A stretch of 64,000 nucleotides of DNA from Polycladomyces zharkentensis. Its GTDB lineage: Bacteria > Bacillota > Bacilli > Thermoactinomycetales > JIR-001. Within the stretch, counting starts at the first letter, position 1, and every line of letters begins with the position of its first letter. This document shows positions 17,504 to 26,989 of this stretch, piece by piece. Location: the NCBI RefSeq assembly GCF_016938855.1, contig NZ_JAFHAP010000008.1:186280-250279 (forward strand), written 5' to 3'. A program made the position numbers and the translations under genes. The notes under the pieces are model-generated. The model saw only the letters and a program-made list of their open reading frames with translations, was not told the origin of the DNA and did not search any database.

Positions 17504-19075
17504 ATGTCTGGGTTCAGAGGATTTCGCAGGCGCAGAAAACGGAAGAACAGCGGAAGTGATCCGGTTATTCCCAGTTCGGGGGAAGGTTTGCAGGTCGCCC
17601 TCCATCCCGAACTGGAGAAAAACCGCCGGGTGATGAAGGATTTGTTCGAACGGTGTGACGATGTCACATTCCGTCCATTCCGGATCGGAAAGGAAATCGA
17701 GGCGGAAATCGTCTACATCGATAACATGGCCGACATCGAGGAACTGAACGATCATGCCCTGGCTCCCTTGATGAAAGCCTCCCTCACCCGTCCGGAGGAG
17801 ATCGAAGGGTTCTTTCGGGAAGAGCTGCCCATTGTCTCCGCCAAACCGGTTCAAACCTTTGAGGAGTGTGTCAAGCATGTGGCGTCCGGCGATCCCGTAC
17901 TGTTCATTGACGGATGGGACCGGGCACTGAACCTGGGGCTGCAAAAATGGGAGAAGCGGGGGATCAGCGAGCCGGAAGGCGAACCGGTGATCCGAGGCTC
18001 CAAGGAGGGATTCATCGAGTCGGCCTTGTCGAACACCGCCCTGTTGCGCCGCAGAATCCAGAGTCCTCAATTGAAAATGGAGGAAATGCGGCTGGGCCGT
18101 TATACCCAAACCCGGGTCATCGTCGCGTACATCGAGGGAATTGTCAACCAAGGCGTGCTGGACGAGGTGAAACGGCGGCTGGAGCGGATCGATATCGACG
18201 GGGTCTTGGAATCCGGGTATATCGAGGAACTGATCGAGGACAACCCCTACTCGCCGTTTCCCCAGATGAACGTCACCGAACGGGTCGATACGGTGGCCGC
18301 CGACTTGTTGTCGGGACGGGTCGCCATCATTACGGACGGATCGCCCGAGGTGATGACCATGCCCCTCAACTTCCCGACGCTTTTGCAGGCCGCGGAGGAT
18401 TACTATGTCCGTTTCACTTATGCCACAGCCGTCCGTTGGCTGCGATACCTGCTGTTTTTCTTCTCCCTGACCGCTCCGTCCTTTTACGTGGCCACGATCA
18501 CCTTTCACCCGGAAGCGGTGCCCACGGAGCAGCTCTTCAACTTCGCGGCGGCCCGGGAAAAGATTCCCCTCCCGACCATCGTAGAAGCGTTGTTGATGGA
18601 GATTGCCTTTGAGGCGTTGCGGGAGGCCGGCCTCCGCCTGCCGAAAATTGTCGGTCCCGCCGTCTCCATCGTGGGCGCGTTGATTATCGGGGAAGCGGCG
18701 GTAACGGCGGGACTGGTCTCCGCTCCGGTGGTAATCGTCGTGGCGATCACCGGGATCGCTTCGTTCTCCATTCCCCGATATGCGTTGGGGTTTAGCATGC
18801 GCGTTCTCCGCTTTCCCCTGTTGATCCTGTCGGGGTCCTTCGGCATGGTCGGCTTTTCCCTGGGGCTGATCGCCCTTGCGGTCCATTTGGCTACGCTCCG
18901 TTCCTTCGGCGCGCCGTATCTCGCCCCCCTCGCACCGTTCCGGCCCAAGGAACTGAAGGATGCCCTCTGGCGGTCCCCGTGGTGGAAGATGAATCAGCGT
19001 CCGCGTCTATCCCCCAACGAATACCGGCAGTCGTCGGACCAAAAACCGGGGCCGGAGCAAGGAGGGGAGAGATGA
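17504..19075 (+). CDS. GerA-family spore germination receptor, A subunit
   Basis: 523 residues, normal for GerAA-type proteins. A long soluble N-terminal region (FERCDDVTFRPFRIG, then FIDGWDRALNL, NTALLRRRIQSP) is followed by VIVAYIEGIVNQGVLDEVK. A membrane region from about residue 300 contains DYYVRF and ALLMEIAFEALREAGLRLP, both GerA hallmarks. It sits in the spore inner membrane as part of a nutrient germinant receptor. GGGGGAG precedes the ATG. It overlaps the B subunit by four bases. The Lys- and Arg-rich N-terminus is usual. Confidence 0.93.
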   Translation: MSGFRGFRRRRKRKNSGSDPVIPSSGEGLQVALHPELEKNRRVMKDLFERCDDVTFRPFRIGKEIEAEIVYIDNMADIEELNDHALAPLMKASLTRPEEIEGFFREELPIVSAKPVQTFEECVKHVASGDPVLFIDGWDRALNLGLQKWEKRGISEPEGEPVIRGSKEGFIESALSNTALLRRRIQSPQLKMEEMRLGRYTQTRVIVAYIEGIVNQGVLDEVKRRLERIDIDGVLESGYIEELIEDNPYSPFPQMNVTERVDTVAADLLSGRVAIITDGSPEVMTMPLNFPTLLQAAEDYYVRFTYATAVRWLRYLLFFFSLTAPSFYVATITFHPEAVPTEQLFNFAAAREKIPLPTIVEALLMEIAFEALREAGLRLPKIVGPAVSIVGALIIGEAAVTAGLVSAPVVIVVAITGIASFSIPRYALGFSMRVLRFPLLILSGSFGMVGFSLGLIALAVHLATLRSFGAPYLAPLAPFRPKELKDALWRSPWWKMNQRPRLSPNEYRQSSDQKPGPEQGGER

Positions 19076-20196
19076 AGATGAGAGAAGGAACAGGGATGAT
19101 CGAGCGGGGACGCATCAGTGCCGGCCAGATGGCCCTGATCTTGTACGTTGGCTGTGTCGGTGTCAAGATTCTGACCGCGCCCCATCTGGCGGCCAAGTGG
19201 GCGGGACAGGACATGTGGCTGACTCCCCTGGTGGCGGCCTTCAGCGGCGTCTCTTTTTATGTTGCACTCAAGCTCCACCGGCGGTTTCCCGGGGAGACGA
19301 TCATCCAGTACAGTCCCCGGATTCTCGGCTGGTTCGGCAAGGGGATCGCCCTGCTCTATTGGATCGTCTACATCCATGCCTGCTCCTTCGTGCTCCGGTA
19401 TTATGCGGAGCTTGTGACTGGCGTGTTTTTGCCGGAGACGCCCGCGGCGGTGGTGATGGGCGGAATGGCCTTGGTCTGTGCGGCCGCCGTCCGGGGCGGG
19501 TTGGAGACCATTGTCCGTACTGCCCAATTCCTCACCGTGCCGGCCTTCACCGTCTTGGCGATCCTTGCGGTTTTGTCGTCGACGGAGTGGGATGTCAAGA
19601 ACCTCTTTCCGATTCTGGAGCACGGAGTCGGTCCTGTGGTGAGAGGGGCGGTGAACCCGTCGATCTGGTACAGCGAATACTTTTTGGCCGCTTTTCTGCT
19701 GCCCTACGTGAAGGAACAGGACAAAGCGGGACGATGGGGTGCCGTCTCCGTCTTCGGGTCGGTGTTGACTCTGCTAGTGTTCGATCTGATCGCCGTGTTT
19801 GTGTTGGGAAACCAATCAGCGACCTTCCTCTATCCGCTCTTTGAAACGTTCCGGCTCATCAGTCTGGCGGGTTTTTTTGAACACATCGATGCCTTTTTGC
19901 TGGCGATGTGGTTGACCATCATCTTCGCCAAGATCTGTCTTTTCCAATACGTCGCCGTTCTGGGATCCGCCCAGTGGCTGGGTCTGTCCGACTACAAACC
20001 CCTGTCGCTGCCCATCGCCTTCATCCTGGTCGCCTTCAGCATCTGGACCGCGCCGAATCTCTCCTTTTTGAACCGGTTCCTCGATGGGGAAGGCGTGTTC
20101 TACAGCCACCTGGTGCAGGTGGTGATACCCTTGGGGCTGCTGGCGGTGGCGGGGATCCGGAAAGTAAAGGGGACGCGGAAGGAGGGGAGGGCATGA
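19072..20196 (+). CDS. GerA-family spore germination receptor, B subunit (permease)
   Basis: 374 residues, mostly hydrophobic with about ten predicted membrane segments, matching the GerAB/amino-acid permease family: ISAGQMALILYVGCVGVKIL, then ALKLHRRFPGETIIQYSP, the usual early motif. The start at ATG 19072 overlaps the A-subunit stop (ATGA) and has GGAGGGG upstream. The subunit binds the germinant in characterised receptors; its ligand here is unknown. Confidence 0.92.
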   Translation: MKMREGTGMIERGRISAGQMALILYVGCVGVKILTAPHLAAKWAGQDMWLTPLVAAFSGVSFYVALKLHRRFPGETIIQYSPRILGWFGKGIALLYWIVYIHACSFVLRYYAELVTGVFLPETPAAVVMGGMALVCAAAVRGGLETIVRTAQFLTVPAFTVLAILAVLSSTEWDVKNLFPILEHGVGPVVRGAVNPSIWYSEYFLAAFLLPYVKEQDKAGRWGAVSVFGSVLTLLVFDLIAVFVLGNQSATFLYPLFETFRLISLAGFFEHIDAFLLAMWLTIIFAKICLFQYVAVLGSAQWLGLSDYKPLSLPIAFILVAFSIWTAPNLSFLNRFLDGEGVFYSHLVQVVIPLGLLAVAGIRKVKGTRKEGRA

Positions 20197-21362
20197 TGAG
20201 AGCGGGCCACCTGAAGGGAGCCGGGAAAAAGGCCTTGTGCCTGTTGCTGATAGTCTCCCTCCCGATCCTCCCCGGTTGCTGGGACCGGAAGGAATTAAAC
20301 GAGATCGCCCTGATCCGGGCCGTTGGAATCGACCGGACAGAGGACGGGCAGATCGAAGTGACGATCCTGCAAGCGATTCCCGTGCGCGCCGGCACGGAGA
20401 GCGGAGGAGGGGGAGGCGGACAGCAGCAAATAATCCTTTCCGCACGGGGCATCACCATCCCCGAAGCGAAAGCCAAATTGCAGGAAAAAATGGGCCGGCG
20501 CATTTTCACGGGCCACCAAGAAGTGGTTGTGTTGGGGAAGCGGCTGGCCAAAACGGGGATTCGGGAAGCGCTGGATTTCTTTGCGCGCTTTCCCGGGTTC
20601 AGGAAGGATGCCTTTCTGTTCGTGTCCAAAGGTACGCCGAAGGAGATCTTCGAGACCGTTGTGCCGGGGGAATCCACCGCCACGGAAAACCTTTATAAGA
20701 TGGTGAGATTGGAGCGGGCGGTCGACATGACCATCATGCGGGTGCTGCAGGAGATGTCCGGTGACGCGGAAGCCACGGTCATCCCCATGGTAATGAAGGT
20801 GAACGACACCACTCTGGCCCTGAATGGCGCCGCCGTCTTCCGGGGGGATAAAATGGTGGATCACCTGGATCGGAAAGCGGAAGAAGGGCTGTTGTGGATT
20901 CGGAATGAATTTACCTCCAGGATTATCAACACCCGTCTCCCGGGGGAAAGGGGATATGTCTCCCTGGAAGTGACCAAGTCGGAGGCCGAGCTGATCCCCA
21001 AGATCGAAGAGAAGAAACGGCGGATCCTCCTGAAGGTGACCGCCGAGGACGATGTGCAATTTAACGGCACCCGCCTGTCTCTGTACAATCCGTCGAACGT
21101 CGACCGGGTCGCCCGGGCGATGGAGCGGATCGTTCGGGACCGTCTCCGCTGGACAGTGGAAAAAATGCAGAAAAAAGCCCGGGCGGACGTCCTCGGGTTC
21201 GCCGGGGCGTTCCACCGGGAATACCCCGAGGAGTGGGACAAGATGAAGGATCGCTGGAATGAGCAGGTGTTTCCCCGGTTGGAAGTGGACATCCAGGTCC
21301 GTGTGCACATCCGCCGGCCCGGGATAACCGACCGACCGGCAGGCCTGCCGGAGGAGAGGTGA
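20193..21362 (+). CDS. GerA-family spore germination receptor, C subunit (lipoprotein)
   Basis: 389 residues. The N-terminal signal peptide ends in a lipobox LPILPGC, with the lipidated Cys at about residue 29, followed by WDRKELNEIALIRAVGIDRT, the GerAC signature. FTGHQEVVVLGKRLAKTGI and the C-terminal GFAGAFHREYPEEWDKMKD are also family hallmarks. ATG 20193 overlaps the B-subunit stop by four bases. A Gly-rich stretch (GGGGGG) lies near residue 70. Confidence 0.92.
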   Translation: MMRAGHLKGAGKKALCLLLIVSLPILPGCWDRKELNEIALIRAVGIDRTEDGQIEVTILQAIPVRAGTESGGGGGGQQQIILSARGITIPEAKAKLQEKMGRRIFTGHQEVVVLGKRLAKTGIREALDFFARFPGFRKDAFLFVSKGTPKEIFETVVPGESTATENLYKMVRLERAVDMTIMRVLQEMSGDAEATVIPMVMKVNDTTLALNGAAVFRGDKMVDHLDRKAEEGLLWIRNEFTSRIINTRLPGERGYVSLEVTKSEAELIPKIEEKKRRILLKVTAEDDVQFNGTRLSLYNPSNVDRVARAMERIVRDRLRWTVEKMQKKARADVLGFAGAFHREYPEEWDKMKDRWNEQVFPRLEVDIQVRVHIRRPGITDRPAGLPEER

Positions 21363-21368
21363 AGCGGC

Positions 21369-21599
21369 GTGAATTGGGCAAAGGTGTTGGCGGCCACGGT
21401 GGTCAGCGTGCTGATCGTGCTGTTCGAGTGGCCGAAAATCAACCGGGGGCGTAAAAAGGAGAAGGCGGCCCTGTTGGTGTTCACCGCCATCGGGTGGGGA
21501 TTGTGGCTGTTGCTCATCTATTTCCCGGACTTGCCAGGTCCCACTCATTTCGTGCAGAATTTGTTGCGCCCCCTCGGCAGGATGTTGTCGGGCGAGTGA
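21369..21599 (+). CDS. Small membrane protein of the germination operon
   Basis: 76 residues starting at GTG 21369, six bases after the C-subunit stop, with GAGGTGAAGCGG upstream. Two hydrophobic segments (about residues 4-20 and 36-55) are separated by a very basic loop NRGRKKEKAA. It resembles the short fourth proteins (GerD-like or GerQ-like small partners) often attached to gerA-type operons, but no family is recognised. Its position argues for a role in receptor assembly or modulation. Confidence 0.7.
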   Translation: MNWAKVLAATVVSVLIVLFEWPKINRGRKKEKAALLVFTAIGWGLWLLLIYFPDLPGPTHFVQNLLRPLGRMLSGE

Positions 21600-21763
21600 G
21601 AGGGGTTGTCCCGTCAAGGCCGCCAAGGGGGAAACAGTGTAGTCTATCCCGTGGAACTTGAATTGATTACGAAATAAATCTGGGTCGACACCACATCATC
21701 GACAAGGCGTTCTCCCATTTATCTGACGCTGGTCACCTCCACCCTTCGCATCAACCGCACCGG

Positions 21764-21788
21764 AAAAAGCTCCGTCCCGGGAGCTTTA
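21764..21788 (-). terminator. Terminator hairpin
   Basis: AAAGCTCC and GGGAGCTTT pair around GTCC. On the minus strand the stem is followed by a T-run (TTTTTCC), placing it after the broken epimerase gene. It could also act on the plus strand after the germination operon. Confidence 0.6.
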
Positions 21789-22670
21789 TTATGCATTCAT
21801 GAAGCGGTCGGAATATGTCCTCAAGGTATGACGGTAGGGTTTCAGATCCCGGATGATCCGGTTGATTTCATCCTGTAGGGAGGAAGGTCGCCCTGGAAGA
21901 AGCATTTCTTTGAACCATCCACATCTGATGGGTTTCGTTTTCTTTCCGCGGGTTGGGCAGTGACCGGATGTCCACTTGGATCCCTTCCCTGCGCCCCGCT
22001 TCTTTAACTGAATGGGCAAGATCTTTGGGCTGATCAGCATCGTTGCCTGATTGTATACGTGGAAACCGCCGTCCGCCGGCAGTTCGACGGTCCGGACCAG
22101 GGAACGGATGGCGTCATCCAGGGTGATCATCGGCTTCTTCTGTTCCCCTTTCCCATACACCGTAATCGGGAACCCCGCAAGAGCCTGGGCACAGAAGCGG
22201 TTGGCCACAACCCCGAAATAGAAATCGAAATTGAACCGCGTGTCCAGAAGGGGGTCCATGCGGGTTTCTTCGGTCTGCGTACCGAATACGATCGAGGTGC
22301 GGACATCGGTTACGGTGAGCCCCCACATCCGGGATGCCAGAAAGAGGTTGTTGATGTCGTTCGCTTTGCTCATGTGATACCAGGATGTGGCCATTCCCGC
22401 ATAAGGGATGATGTCTCTCCCGTCTTGGGTCTCGACGGTCAAGAAGCCTTCTGGAATGGTGAAATTGGGAGCCCCGTGAACCCCGGTGGTCGTCGTTTCA
22501 ATAAAATGGGTGGATAGGAGGTTCGACTGTTTCAACCCCCAAAGAAGGTTTCGGCACATCCGGTTGTTGTTTTCCTGAGTGTAATCGGCCGGCATGCCGT
22601 TGATGTGCGAAATGGTGCTGCGGGTTGGGCAGAGGTATGGAGGATCACCCGGGGCTTGAATGTTTCGAGT
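21789..22670 (-). pseudogene. UDP-sulfoquinovose synthase-like NAD-dependent epimerase, broken
   Basis: The frame from 22595 carries a long stretch typical of the SqdB/SQD1 family: TTTTGVHGAPNF, YHMSKANDINNLFLASRMWG (with the YxxxK dyad), TDVRTSIVFGTQTEETRMDP, FDFYFGVVANRFCAQAL and VYGKGEQKKPMITLDDAIRS. The N-terminal dinucleotide-binding domain is lost; only FKPRVILHTSAQ-like traces remain upstream in another frame, to about 22670. Near 22000 the frame shifts: a neighbouring frame reads SPKDLAHSVKEAGRREGIQV. The intact family makes UDP-sulfoquinovose or related sugars. Confidence 0.82.
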
Positions 22671-22798
22671 TTTGGTTGACGAAATCCCGGTCAGGTCCCA
22701 TCCCCTCTGCTGCTGGAATGTTATACCTCATGTTGACTCTATTCAGAATGAATGAAAAAATAAAAACAACAACGTATCAGCTCTTCCGGGGGGAAAAG

Positions 22799-24205
22799 AT
22801 GGGCAAGAGCCAGCAGGTTTTGCTAAAAAACTGGTTCAGTATCTTGGATCATTTGGATGAGATTTTCCTGTTTATCGGCAACGATACGGAGATCCTTCAT
22901 GCCAACAGTGCCTATTCCCGGCTGATTGGCGTCCCCAGGAATAAGGTGATTGGCAGGCGTTTATCCGACATCGAGCCCAAAGCCCGGATCATCGAGGTGT
23001 TGGAGTCGGAGCGGCCGGTCTATCACGATTACTCCTATATCGAATCCGTTGGAATGGATATCGTGGGCAATAGTTTTCCCGTTTACGACGAAGAAGGGGA
23101 AAAAGTCGGAGCAATCGGCATTTTTCGTCCAGTTTCCCTGTTTTCCGCCGACTCCTCCCTCCCGTCGCCCCCCGTATGGTGCAAGAAGGAAAAAGCGGTG
23201 GAGGGAGAGGACCCCTTCAGTCGATTGATCGGCGAGAGCCGTGAGTTGAAAAATGTGATTTACATCGCAAAAAAGGTGGCCCAGACGGATACCACCGTGC
23301 TCCTCAGAGGAGAGACCGGGGTAGGGAAAGAGGTGTTTGCAAAGGCGATTCATGAAGCCAGCCCCTTCTCTGACGGCCCTTTTGTCGCACTCAATATGGC
23401 TTCCATCCCGGAGACCCTGATCGAATCAGAGCTTTTCGGCTATGAGGCCGGCGCATTCACAGGAGCACAAAAGGGAGGTAAGCCTGGTCTGATTGAGCAG
23501 GCTGAGGGCGGAACGCTGTTTTTGGATGAAATCGGAGAAATCAGCCCCATACTCCAATCCAAGCTGCTTCGGGTGCTTCAGGAGCGGGAAGTGATCCGGG
23601 TAGGGGGGACCAAAGCCCGCTCTGTCCGCTTCCGTCTCATCGCCGCCACCAATCGCAACCTGGAGTCCATGGTGGAAAATGGGAAGTTCCGCCCCGATTT
23701 TTACTATCGGATCAGCGTGATCCCCATCCACCTCCCGCCCCTCAGGGAACGTGCTTCCGATGTACTCCTGTTAGCCGAGCACTTCAAGCGGCAACTGGAG
23801 GAACGACATGGTCGGCAGAAAGCCTTTTCTCCACGGGTCCTGGACATGATTAAACAGTATTCCTGGCCCGGCAACGTGAGGGAACTGCAAAGCTGTATCG
23901 AGTACATGTACGTCCTCTCCGAAGGGCAGCTTCTGGATGTTCAGCACCTGCCGCAGCACATCTGGGAGTCGGTCAAAGGCAACCAGAACGCCATTGGTGA
24001 GTGCAGAGAAGAAACCCCGGCTCCTTCCTTGAAAAAGGAAGCCCCTGCCAAAGCAAACCTGAAAGAGGTCGTGGAGCAGGTGGAAAAAGAAATGATCATC
24101 AAGGCCCTGCGGGAATCCAGGACCAAGACGGAAGCCATCCAACGTCTGGGTATGAGCCGCAAGGGATTCTATATGAAGCTGAAAAAATATCAGCTTACCT
24201 TCTGA
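22799..24205 (+). CDS. Sigma-54-dependent transcriptional activator (PAS, AAA+, Fis-type HTH)
   Basis: 468 residues from ATG 22799 (MGKSQQVLLKNW), after a GGGGGAAAAG site. Domains in order: a PAS sensor (about 15-120), the AAA+ domain (about 145-375) with Walker A GETGVGKE, the sigma-54-contact loop GAFTGAQ, Walker B GGTLFLDEIGE and arginine-finger region FRPDFYYRISVIPIHLPPLRER, then a linker and a C-terminal helix-turn-helix (TEAIQRLGMSRKGFYMKLKK). PAS sensing implies a small-ligand signal, perhaps an acyl-CoA or acid. The sigma-54 promoter at 6679 is a likely target. A disabled copy lies at 16725-17395. Confidence 0.93.
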   Translation: MGKSQQVLLKNWFSILDHLDEIFLFIGNDTEILHANSAYSRLIGVPRNKVIGRRLSDIEPKARIIEVLESERPVYHDYSYIESVGMDIVGNSFPVYDEEGEKVGAIGIFRPVSLFSADSSLPSPPVWCKKEKAVEGEDPFSRLIGESRELKNVIYIAKKVAQTDTTVLLRGETGVGKEVFAKAIHEASPFSDGPFVALNMASIPETLIESELFGYEAGAFTGAQKGGKPGLIEQAEGGTLFLDEIGEISPILQSKLLRVLQEREVIRVGGTKARSVRFRLIAATNRNLESMVENGKFRPDFYYRISVIPIHLPPLRERASDVLLLAEHFKRQLEERHGRQKAFSPRVLDMIKQYSWPGNVRELQSCIEYMYVLSEGQLLDVQHLPQHIWESVKGNQNAIGECREETPAPSLKKEAPAKANLKEVVEQVEKEMIIKALRESRTKTEAIQRLGMSRKGFYMKLKKYQLTF

Positions 24206-24363
24206 GTATCGAGGAAACTACTTTGTGTATGAGATGACCTGGAAAATCCTTTTCGTTGCAGTCAATGGATGGGCTTCATTTCCTGCAAGAAAGGATGGTC
24301 GGATTGAACAGTCTCGATTGATTCAGTTTGGGAGGAAAAACGGCGATAGTTGTCGACGAAACC

Positions 24364-24394
24364 ATAGCCGATCCCCTTAGCGGCGATCGGCTAT
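24364..24394. terminator. Hairpin between convergent genes
   Basis: ATAGCCGATC and GATCGGCTAT form a perfect 10-base stem. It is well placed to end both the activator gene and the opposing DUF1259 relic. Confidence 0.6.
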
Positions 24395-24405
24395 ATGTAT
24401 TCTTA

Positions 24406-24865
24406 TTAGGATTTTGTCGCTTGAATAGCTGCTTTCACTGTCCGGGCAAGATCTCTCATGTTCCCGATTCCCTGGAAATGTAAATAAATGATGCGTGGTT
24501 TTTCATGAATCCAGTGATTGTGTATCGCAGAAATCTATATTTCCTTTACGGAACGTATCCAATACTGAAGTTACTTCGCTTTCAAGCAGTGAAAACTCTC
24601 CCATCACCACTGTTTTTCCGTTTGTTTGTTCAAATGTGGCGATAAACTCCAACTCCATTGTTTCCGGGGATAGTTTGATTCCTTTGTAAGTAATGGGGAT
24701 ATTACGCGCAATTTCCACCTTGCAAACCCCATTCTCCACTTTGGCTTTCGTACCAAAAATTTGCTCAAGGACCTTGCAGTTGGTTTCCTCATTTCCATCA
24801 ATCTGTTGCATGGGGAGAAAAAGGATGATGAAACAAGCCATCCAAATAAAAATGATTTTCTTCAT
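24406..24865 (-). pseudogene. DUF1259 (LppY/LpqO) family secreted protein, frameshifted
   Basis: The first 115 codons encode a signal peptide (MKKIIFIWMACFIILFLP) and a DUF1259 core: VLEQIFGTKAKVENGVCKVE, YKGIKLSPETMELEFIATFE, VVMGEFSLLESEVTSVL. After GNI at about 24530 a single-base frameshift intervenes; the next frame reads ISAIHNHWIHEKPRIIYLHF and ARTVKAAIQATKS before TAA at 24406. That is the expected family ending, with its His-rich motif. One indel therefore breaks an otherwise complete gene of about 150 codons. It could be real decay or a sequencing error. Confidence 0.78.
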
Positions 24866-25214
24866 ATAGACCCACCCGGCATTTTGTTTGACTTATATCC
24901 TAACCATGTGGATTCTTGGTTATTCGAAACATCTACCAGTCCGGGTTTGGAAATCGGGATCAATGTTTCCACAAAAACATCATCAATGAGACTTACAATA
25001 TAATGTTGTGAGTGGCAGTTAGGAGGGAAACATTTTGCGTTTCAAAGGAGAGCCGGTGAGGAGCGTCGTTGAGACAATTGTAAAAACAGGATAGTTTCGC
25101 CGTACGGTCTCTTTTGCATCTTGGTGGTATTCTTTTTTAGCTGTAGCGATGTCCCTCTATCCCAAAAAGACTTTAAAAATAGAAAATTAATTAAATAATG
25201 GAGGCGTTCCTTTC
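24866..25214. other. AT-rich intergenic region
   Basis: No open frame of note. It holds the start region of the DUF1259 relic (GGGTGGGTCTATATG on the minus strand) and the leader of the Imm6 gene, with GGAGG at 25200-25204. No clear promoter box pair was found. Confidence 0.5.
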
Positions 25215-25718
25215 ATGGAATGGATCATGAATGTGAATACAGATGCGAGAGTGGCTTATTTATTGACATTAACAGAAAAAGTGATGGATCAAATAGACCA
25301 TGAAGAAGGGTATCATCAGGCGGGAAAAACGATCGACATGTGTTGGGAGTGGGTAGAAGAAAAGAAATATAGTGGAGATGAGCTTTATCTTATGTTAGAT
25401 AACGAAGACGATGGTGGGGTTAGTATTTATGAGCTGTTGACTGATGACCCTCAACAAGAGAGGATATGGTTATGTATCATTGATGCAATTGCATATACAA
25501 TATGGCAAGCATATAAACATGAAAATGATGAATATTTACCACAGCCCATTGAGACTGTCGATGATGATACGATTGATGAGTTTATTACAAATATAAGGAA
25601 AATACATGGATATAATGAAAACTGGGAGAGCATTCTGAAGCAATATTTACTGGATCATTATTCGCCAGAAAGTAGTAATAAAAAAATATTTAGATCTGAA
25701 ATAATGAATAAGATTTAA
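25215..25718 (+). CDS. Imm6-family immunity protein (orphan)
   Basis: 167 residues, acidic, AT-rich and clearly different in composition from its surroundings. ARVAYLLTLTEKVMDQI, MCWEWVEEKKYSGDELYLML and ICIIDAIAYTIWQAY-like helices match the Imm6 family, which protects against toxins of contact-dependent or polymorphic toxin systems. GGAGG lies about 10 bases before ATG 25215. No toxin gene is nearby. A shortened divergent paralogue lies at 26257-26577 on the other strand. It is either a remnant of a toxin locus or a stand-alone immunity gene protecting against neighbours. Confidence 0.75.
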   Translation: MEWIMNVNTDARVAYLLTLTEKVMDQIDHEEGYHQAGKTIDMCWEWVEEKKYSGDELYLMLDNEDDGGVSIYELLTDDPQQERIWLCIIDAIAYTIWQAYKHENDEYLPQPIETVDDDTIDEFITNIRKIHGYNENWESILKQYLLDHYSPESSNKKIFRSEIMNKI

Positions 25719-25744
25719 TTTAGTCGTGACTTATTCACTGGGAC

Positions 25745-26160
25745 CATTGTTTGTAGTGCCCAACCACAGTTGGAAGGATGGTTTGGTGCAGCGGAAGATA
25801 CCGAGGAATTAAGGCACGCGTATTTGTAAGCTTATCAGGCACGGGAAGCAAACAATCAGGAAATAAATCAAATACGCACGATGAAATGATTTGAAAATGG
25901 TGGTCAAAGACGCGCTAATGCACACGGCGCAGCTGATCTCGATTTCCACATGGCACTTGCGCAAATAGCCTTAAAGCGGTAAGACTTTCTGTGCAACGAC
26001 TTTTCCATACGTCACATGTACGCCATATTGAACCTTATGGTGATCTAAAGGCCGGCTATGAAACTTATGAACGCTTGGTGGAAGCGATTGCTGCACGGGA
26101 CGAAGTCAAGGTAAATGGACTGTTTGGAAATGATGTTTGCTCGTAGCAAACGTTTGATCT
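25745..26160 (+). pseudogene. GntR-family (FCD domain) regulator remnant
   Basis: Pieces in several frames fit an FCD ligand-binding domain. AAEDTEELRHAY then AYQAREANNQEIN resembles the helix before the FCD, DLDFHMALAQIAL matches its D-x-x-FHxALA motif, and YERLVEAIAARDEVKVN matches the EHxxIxxAIxxRD motif. Stops interrupt at about 25829 and 25970. The DNA-binding domain is missing. Confidence 0.55.
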
Positions 26161-26256
26161 CCGAGCAAATGGGGGAGCGAATGGACACTTAAGGATTATC
26201 TCCTTTACTCAGGGACAAGCCTTCTTTCAGGCTAATTCGACACATTCAAATCTGAC

Positions 26257-26577
26257 TCAAAATCTCATCAAACTGATCAATGGTTGATCACTTTCCATTT
26301 CCAGGATTTGCGGAACATCATCTGCCTTTTCATATTGATAGGCTTGCCATATCGCGTAACATACTGCATCCATGATACAAAACAAGACGAACTTGGCTTG
26401 AGGATTTTCTTTTATTTCATCATATCCTTCAATCAAAATTAACCCATCATCTTCATCATTGAACCTCTCATAAAGTTCGTCTCCACTATGTTTTTTCTCT
26501 TCCACCCATTCCCAGCAAGTCAAGGTTAATAAATAAGCTACTTTTGCATCTGTATTTACATTCTTGTACCACTCCAT
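26257..26577 (-). pseudogene. Imm6-family immunity protein with internal deletion
   Basis: The frame from ATG 26577 (MEWYKNVNTDAKVAYLLTLT) is close to the Imm6 gene at 25215 but jumps straight to CWEWVEEKKHSGDEL, losing the roughly 23 residues EKVMDQID...IDM in between. The C-terminus is also shorter. GGAAGGGG precedes the ATG. The in-frame deletion makes a working immunity protein doubtful, though it could still be expressed. Confidence 0.7.
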
Positions 26578-26861
26578 AATGAAAACCCCTTCCCGGATGG
26601 TCATGTTTATATTGTTGTCCATTTTTTACTACAAAGAAAGGTTTCTTAGCATCTTTGTTCTCTCTTTCATCTGATGATCGGCCGGCATGGTTCAGTCTAT
26701 TTCACCGCATAAGTTACGTCACTTCTTGTTAACGTGGCTCAAAAGTAGGGGATATCCAGCCTATTCTGGACATGCAAGCCGTAAGTCGCTTGAGGTGTAA
26801 ATGTTAGCCATTAACGATGTTCAGGATGAATATGAACGCGTCATCCCCGAGGTTCCTGAAT

Positions 26862-26900
26862 AAACACAAAATGACTTGAGAATCGAAACTCAAGTCATTT
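26862..26900 (-). terminator. Rho-independent terminator of the LysE-family gene
   Basis: ATGACTTGAG and CTCAAGTCAT form a perfect stem, and on the minus strand it is followed by TTTTGTGTTT. It lies about 90 bases after the exporter stop codon. Confidence 0.75.
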
Positions 26901-26989
26901 GGGAATATGAAATCAAACGTTCTCTCAACCTCTTAAAAAGTACCGGGCTTGCGGGAACCAACCCGGAGAGCCATGTCCACAAAATACCT

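Noticed and set aside
17498-18886. A 462-codon minus-strand frame opposite the germination A subunit
   Set aside because: It covers a clear GerA gene on the other strand and shows repetitive charged composition typical of antisense frames.
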